DNA of 64,000 nt from Saprospiraceae bacterium (lineage in GTDB: Bacteria; Bacteroidota; Bacteroidia; Chitinophagales; Saprospiraceae). Below are positions 61,283 through 64,000 of the stretch, piece after piece. The notes below the pieces were generated by a model that was not told the origin of the DNA, did no database searches, and saw nothing but the letters and a program-made list of their open reading frames with translations. Both the position numbers and the translations under genes were made by a program. The stretch covers positions 62,001 through 126,000 of the forward strand of contig JABAQQ010000018.1 of assembly GCA_019187225.1 (NCBI GenBank). Direction: 5' to 3'. How positions within the stretch are numbered: the first letter of the stretch is position 1; each line of letters starts with the position of its first letter.

Positions 61283-62551
61283 TTAGTTTCCCGGGGGCTC
61301 TTCCTGAATTAATTCTTCAAAATCCAGTTCCCGCAACTTCGCAGCCCGCCACCAGGTGTATGCCGCAATGAGCAGCGACATCGAACCGCCAAAAATCACC
61401 GAAGGCACCGTACCCATCAGTTTGGCCGCCACCCCGCTTTCGAAAGCGCCGATCTCATTGGAAGAAGTGACAAAAATAAAATTGACCGACGACACGCGAC
61501 CTTTCATGTGTTCCGGCGTCAGGTGTTGCATGAGCGAAGAGCGGATGTACACACTCACTTCGTCGAACACGCCCGCGAGTAAAAGGAAGAAAAACGACAG
61601 CCAGAAAATTTTTGACAACCCGAAGCCGATGATGCATCCACCAAACCCAGCCACGCAGGCGAGCATCAGTTTCCCGGCATTTTTGCCCAAAGGACGGTGC
61701 GCGATGACAAAAGCCGTACTGATGGCGCCTAATGACATCGCTGCGCGCAATATGCCCAAACCTTCAGGCCCTACTTTCAAAATATCTTTGGCAAAAACAG
61801 GCAGCAGTGCCACCGCTCCACCAAAAAGGACGGCGAATAAATCGAGTGCAATAGCGCTCAGGATCAATTGATTGCTGAATACGAACCGCAGCCCTTCCCG
61901 GATGCGTACCAAAGCAGGTTCCGAATGGTCGGCGGGTGGTACCGGCCGGGGCTCGATGCTCAGAATGGCCATCATCGCCAACAGGCACAAAGCCGTCATG
62001 GTCGCAAAAGTATAGTTGACTCCCGCGAAGCCGTACAGCAATCCTCCCAGACCCAATCCGGTGATACTCGCCACTTCCCAGGTGCTGCTGTTCCACGTAA
62101 TGGCGTTGGGTAATAATTTTTTGTCCACCAACTGCGGTAAAAAAGCGAAATTGGTGGGGCTGAAAAAACCTCTGGAAATCCCTGTACAAAAGATAACTGC
62201 GTAAATTCCCGACAGCAAGGTTCCCCTGGACAGCGAATCCCGGAAAGAGGCCAGCGCCAACAGTGCCAGCGAACACATCAACAACACCAGAATGCAGCCG
62301 GCCAGTATGTTGCGCCGGTTGTATTTATCGGCAATGTGCCCCGCCCAGAGGCTGATGCTGATGGCTGGAATCGCTTCCGCCAGCCCGATAAAACCCAACA
62401 TCAAAGGATCGTTCGTCAGGTCGTAGACGAAATAACCAACAGAAACGGACATGATCTGGATGGCCAGGGTAGTCATCATCCGCATCGCCAGGAAGCGGCG
62501 GTAATCGGGGGTCCGGAGAGCGGCATAGGCGTCGCGGGAGCTTGTCGTCAT
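61283..62551 (-). CDS. MFS transporter, EntS-like (MFS_3)
   Basis: A 422-residue inner-membrane protein with 12 predicted helices. The MFS signature between helices 2 and 3 reads SLWAGHIADKYNRRNILAG, and GFFSPTNFAFLPQLVDKKLLPNAITW is typical of the EntS/MFS_3 group. It has a normal N-terminus (TPDYRRFLAMRMMTTLAIQI). Members export enterobactin, other siderophores or drugs, so a proton-driven exporter is the best call; the substrate is unknown. It stands alone, convergent with the Bat operon. Confidence 0.9.
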   Translation of the reverse strand: MTTSSRDAYAALRTPDYRRFLAMRMMTTLAIQIMSVSVGYFVYDLTNDPLMLGFIGLAEAIPAISISLWAGHIADKYNRRNILAGCILVLLMCSLALLALASFRDSLSRGTLLSGIYAVIFCTGISRGFFSPTNFAFLPQLVDKKLLPNAITWNSSTWEVASITGLGLGGLLYGFAGVNYTFATMTALCLLAMMAILSIEPRPVPPADHSEPALVRIREGLRFVFSNQLILSAIALDLFAVLFGGAVALLPVFAKDILKVGPEGLGILRAAMSLGAISTAFVIAHRPLGKNAGKLMLACVAGFGGCIIGFGLSKIFWLSFFFLLLAGVFDEVSVYIRSSLMQHLTPEHMKGRVSSVNFIFVTSSNEIGAFESGVAAKLMGTVPSVIFGGSMSLLIAAYTWWRAAKLRELDFEELIQEEPPGN

Positions 62552-62684
62552 TGAGTCGTATTAGTCATTGCGCCATCAGGTGCTTTTTGTCGTCAGCGCA
62601 AAGGAACAAAGGGCAGGGTACTGGAAGTTCAATAGCTGCTGATTTTTCCGTATTATCAAAATTGAAGCAGTTTTTTCAACTTTG

Positions 62685-62716
62685 CCCCGCATCAACAAAT
62701 CCCCGCATCAACAAAT
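62685..62716 (+). repeat. 16-bp perfect direct duplication upstream of fabG
   Basis: CCCCGCATCAACAAAT occurs twice in tandem (62685-62700 and 62701-62716), right after a near -7 box CAACTTTG (62677-62684) and 10 bp before the fabG ATG. It would lie in the mRNA leader. Confidence 0.8.
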
Positions 62717-62726
62717 CCACAACAAA

Positions 62727-63467
62727 ATGAAATTACTCGAAGGAAAAGTCGCTCTAATCACGGGCGGGTCGCGCGGCATCGGCGAAGCGCTGGTGCGCAA
62801 ATTTGCCGAACACGGCGCGTCGGTGGCATTCACTTATGTCTCTCCGTCTTCAAAAGGGCGAGCGGATAAATTAGCTGCTGAACTCGGTGAAAACGTAAAA
62901 GCCTATCAAAGTGACGCGGGCAACTATGCACAAGCGGAAAACCTTGTCGGTCAGGTTGTTAAAGACCTCGGCAAGTTGGATATTCTCATCAACAACGCGG
63001 GCATTACCCGCGATACGCTGATGCTCCGCATGACCGAGCAGCAATGGGACGAAGTGATCCAAACCAACCTCAAATCGGTTTTCAACCTAACCAAACACGC
63101 CCTCAAACCCATGATCCGCACCGGCGGCAGCATCATCAACATGAGCTCGGTGGTGGGGGTATTCGGCCAGGCGGGGCAGGCGAACTACGCCGCATCCAAG
63201 GCCGGCATCATCGGTTTTTCAAAATCCATTGCGAAGGAATACGGCTCGCGCGGCATCCGCTGCAACGCCGTGGCGCCGGGCTTTATCGCCACCGAAATGA
63301 CCGACGCGCTCGACGAAAAAACGAAGGAAAATTACCTGAATTCTATCCCTATGAAGCGCCTCGGTACAGGCGACGACGTAGCGAATACCTGCGTTTTTCT
63401 GGCTTCCGAAATGGGCGGATATATCAGTGGGCAGGTGATCTCGGTGTGTGGGGCGCTGAATTGCTGA
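62727..63467 (+). CDS. fabG: 3-Oxoacyl-[acyl-carrier-protein] reductase
   Basis: A 246-residue short-chain dehydrogenase. The NADPH-binding motif is TGGSRGIGE (12-20), NNAG at ~89-92, with catalytic Ser141 (NMSSVVG), Tyr154 and Lys158 (YAASK). CNAVAPGFIATEMT is typical of FabG. It reduces 3-ketoacyl-ACP in fatty-acid elongation; a PHB-type acetoacetyl-CoA reductase is the nearest alternative. The ATG at 62727 begins the conserved MKLLEGKVALITGG. The frame continues 15 codons upstream only through a duplicated 16-bp leader sequence. A repeat follows the stop. Confidence 0.92.
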   Translation: MKLLEGKVALITGGSRGIGEALVRKFAEHGASVAFTYVSPSSKGRADKLAAELGENVKAYQSDAGNYAQAENLVGQVVKDLGKLDILINNAGITRDTLMLRMTEQQWDEVIQTNLKSVFNLTKHALKPMIRTGGSIINMSSVVGVFGQAGQANYAASKAGIIGFSKSIAKEYGSRGIRCNAVAPGFIATEMTDALDEKTKENYLNSIPMKRLGTGDDVANTCVFLASEMGGYISGQVISVCGALNC

Positions 63468-63513
63468 TAGCTGGTGATTGGGGAAATTGGTGTCTCCACC
63501 AATCACCAATTCC
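63468..63513. repeat. ATTGG repeat hairpin between convergent genes
   Basis: GGTGATTGGGGAAATTGGTG faces CACCAATCACCAATTCCC around TCTC. It fills the gap between the fabG stop and the stop of the minus-strand gene. Confidence 0.75.
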
Positions 63514-63515
63514 CT

Positions 63516-63977
63516 TCAAAACGGCAATGGGAAATCATCATCCCGGTAGTCATTGCCGGTCTCCCAATCAAAGTCGTCAAAATCCTCCGGTGAAGGTTCC
63601 GGTTCGTCGCCCTGTAGTTCCGCATTCACGTCGGGGCGGTAGAAATAGAGCCATGCCATTGCGTCTTCTTCAGCGACAAATTGTTGCCACACTATCCGGT
63701 CATCGTCAATATCCCAATCGAATTCGCTGGGCTCGTCCGCGCGGAGCCATTGATAAAACTCCTGAACGGGTGAGATCCTGGCATTTTCTTGTTCCTGCCG
63801 GTGGAATTCTTCCCAGGCCTCCACGTCGTGTCGGGCAATATCCTCCACTTCTTTGCAAAAACAATTGCCCGTATTGCCCATCGGGCATTTGCCTTCATCG
63901 CGATAGCAGCAAAAATCAATTTCAGCGCCGAAATCGTGGTGGTAACGCACCGTCTCGCGGTACATCCACTCCACCAT
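63516..63977 (-). CDS. Acidic, cysteine-containing hypothetical protein (5' end uncertain)
   Basis: A 153-residue frame rich in Asp, Glu and Trp. The N-terminal part has a Cys cluster (FCCYRDEGKCPMGN, NCFCKEVED) that could bind a metal, and the C-terminal tail is strongly acidic (EPEPSPEDFDDFDWETGNDY). No signal or membrane segment. The frame stays open through the right edge of the window, so the ATG at 63977 may be internal and the true start outside. Family not recognised. It converges with fabG across a short repeat hairpin. Confidence 0.65.
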   Translation of the reverse strand: MVEWMYRETVRYHHDFGAEIDFCCYRDEGKCPMGNTGNCFCKEVEDIARHDVEAWEEFHRQEQENARISPVQEFYQWLRADEPSEFDWDIDDDRIVWQQFVAEEDAMAWLYFYRPDVNAELQGDEPEPSPEDFDDFDWETGNDYRDDDFPLPF

Positions 63978-64000
63978 CAGCGTATATCGCGGGCGGGCAG

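Overview
The window looks like chromosomal DNA of a Bacteroidota member, most likely from the Saprospiria/Chitinophagia side of the phylum (inference). The reasons are Bacteroidota-type promoters (TTG, about 19 bp, TAnnTTTG) before several genes, little sign of Shine-Dalgarno sequences, a giant adhesin with a gliding-type C-terminal domain followed by PorP/SprF and an OmpA/PD40 protein (type IX secretion cargo module), a GYDIA-type GHMP kinase, Bat-type von Willebrand proteins, a propeller-LytS sensor with a LytTR regulator, and a eukaryote-like IleS. Most of the window is moderately GC-rich. Several genes are clearly A+T-rich and probably acquired: the DNA methyltransferase at the left edge, a gene remnant near 12.5 kb, a HEPN-like gene at 52.1-52.8 kb and, less strongly, the Fic gene at 47.1-48.6 kb.

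Layout: 0-1.5 kb, partial adenine methyltransferase; 1.5-5.8 kb, lepA, a MddA/NnrU-like membrane methyltransferase, a TonB-C protein and a hotdog thioesterase; 5.8-10 kb, a two-component pair; 10-14 kb, aromatic-amino-acid-type enzymes (group II decarboxylase, cyclase/formamidase-like protein, 4-hydroxyphenylpyruvate dioxygenase); 14-21 kb, subtilase, sodium/solute symporter, GHMP kinase, serine hydrolase; 21-27 kb, AraC regulator and two convergent FtsX-type permeases; 27-35.4 kb, thrS, an MntA/HepT toxin-antitoxin pair, a PIF1-like helicase, a deacetylase and gltX; 35.4-47 kb, the type IX secretion cargo module with a 2,647-residue protein; 47-53.6 kb, Fic, ileS, HEPN-like and Uma2 genes; 53.6-57.3 kb, a ThuA/sugar dehydrogenase/cytochrome c lipoprotein; 57.4-61.3 kb, a reduced Bat operon; 61.3-64 kb, an MFS transporter, fabG and a hypothetical protein.

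The most unusual feature is the repeat content. Many genes are followed, often within a few bases of the stop codon, by clusters of 7-bp (GATT- or TTGGACA-like) or 10-bp (GTTGATAAGG-like) units, usually with an inverted copy so that long imperfect hairpins form. The same kinds of element also occur inside coding regions without breaking the frame. The ThuA/dehydrogenase gene carries four. A palindrome plus a (GCTACT/GCCACT)n hexamer tract forms the N-terminal Ala-Thr extension of HPD and, read in another frame, the Leu-rich signal peptide of the TPR protein of the Bat operon. This resembles in principle the translated palindromic elements of Rickettsia, but I know of no description for this lineage and could not search for one.

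No tRNA, rRNA, CRISPR array, transposase or integrase was recognised. All calls come from reading the sequence; no alignment or database search was possible.
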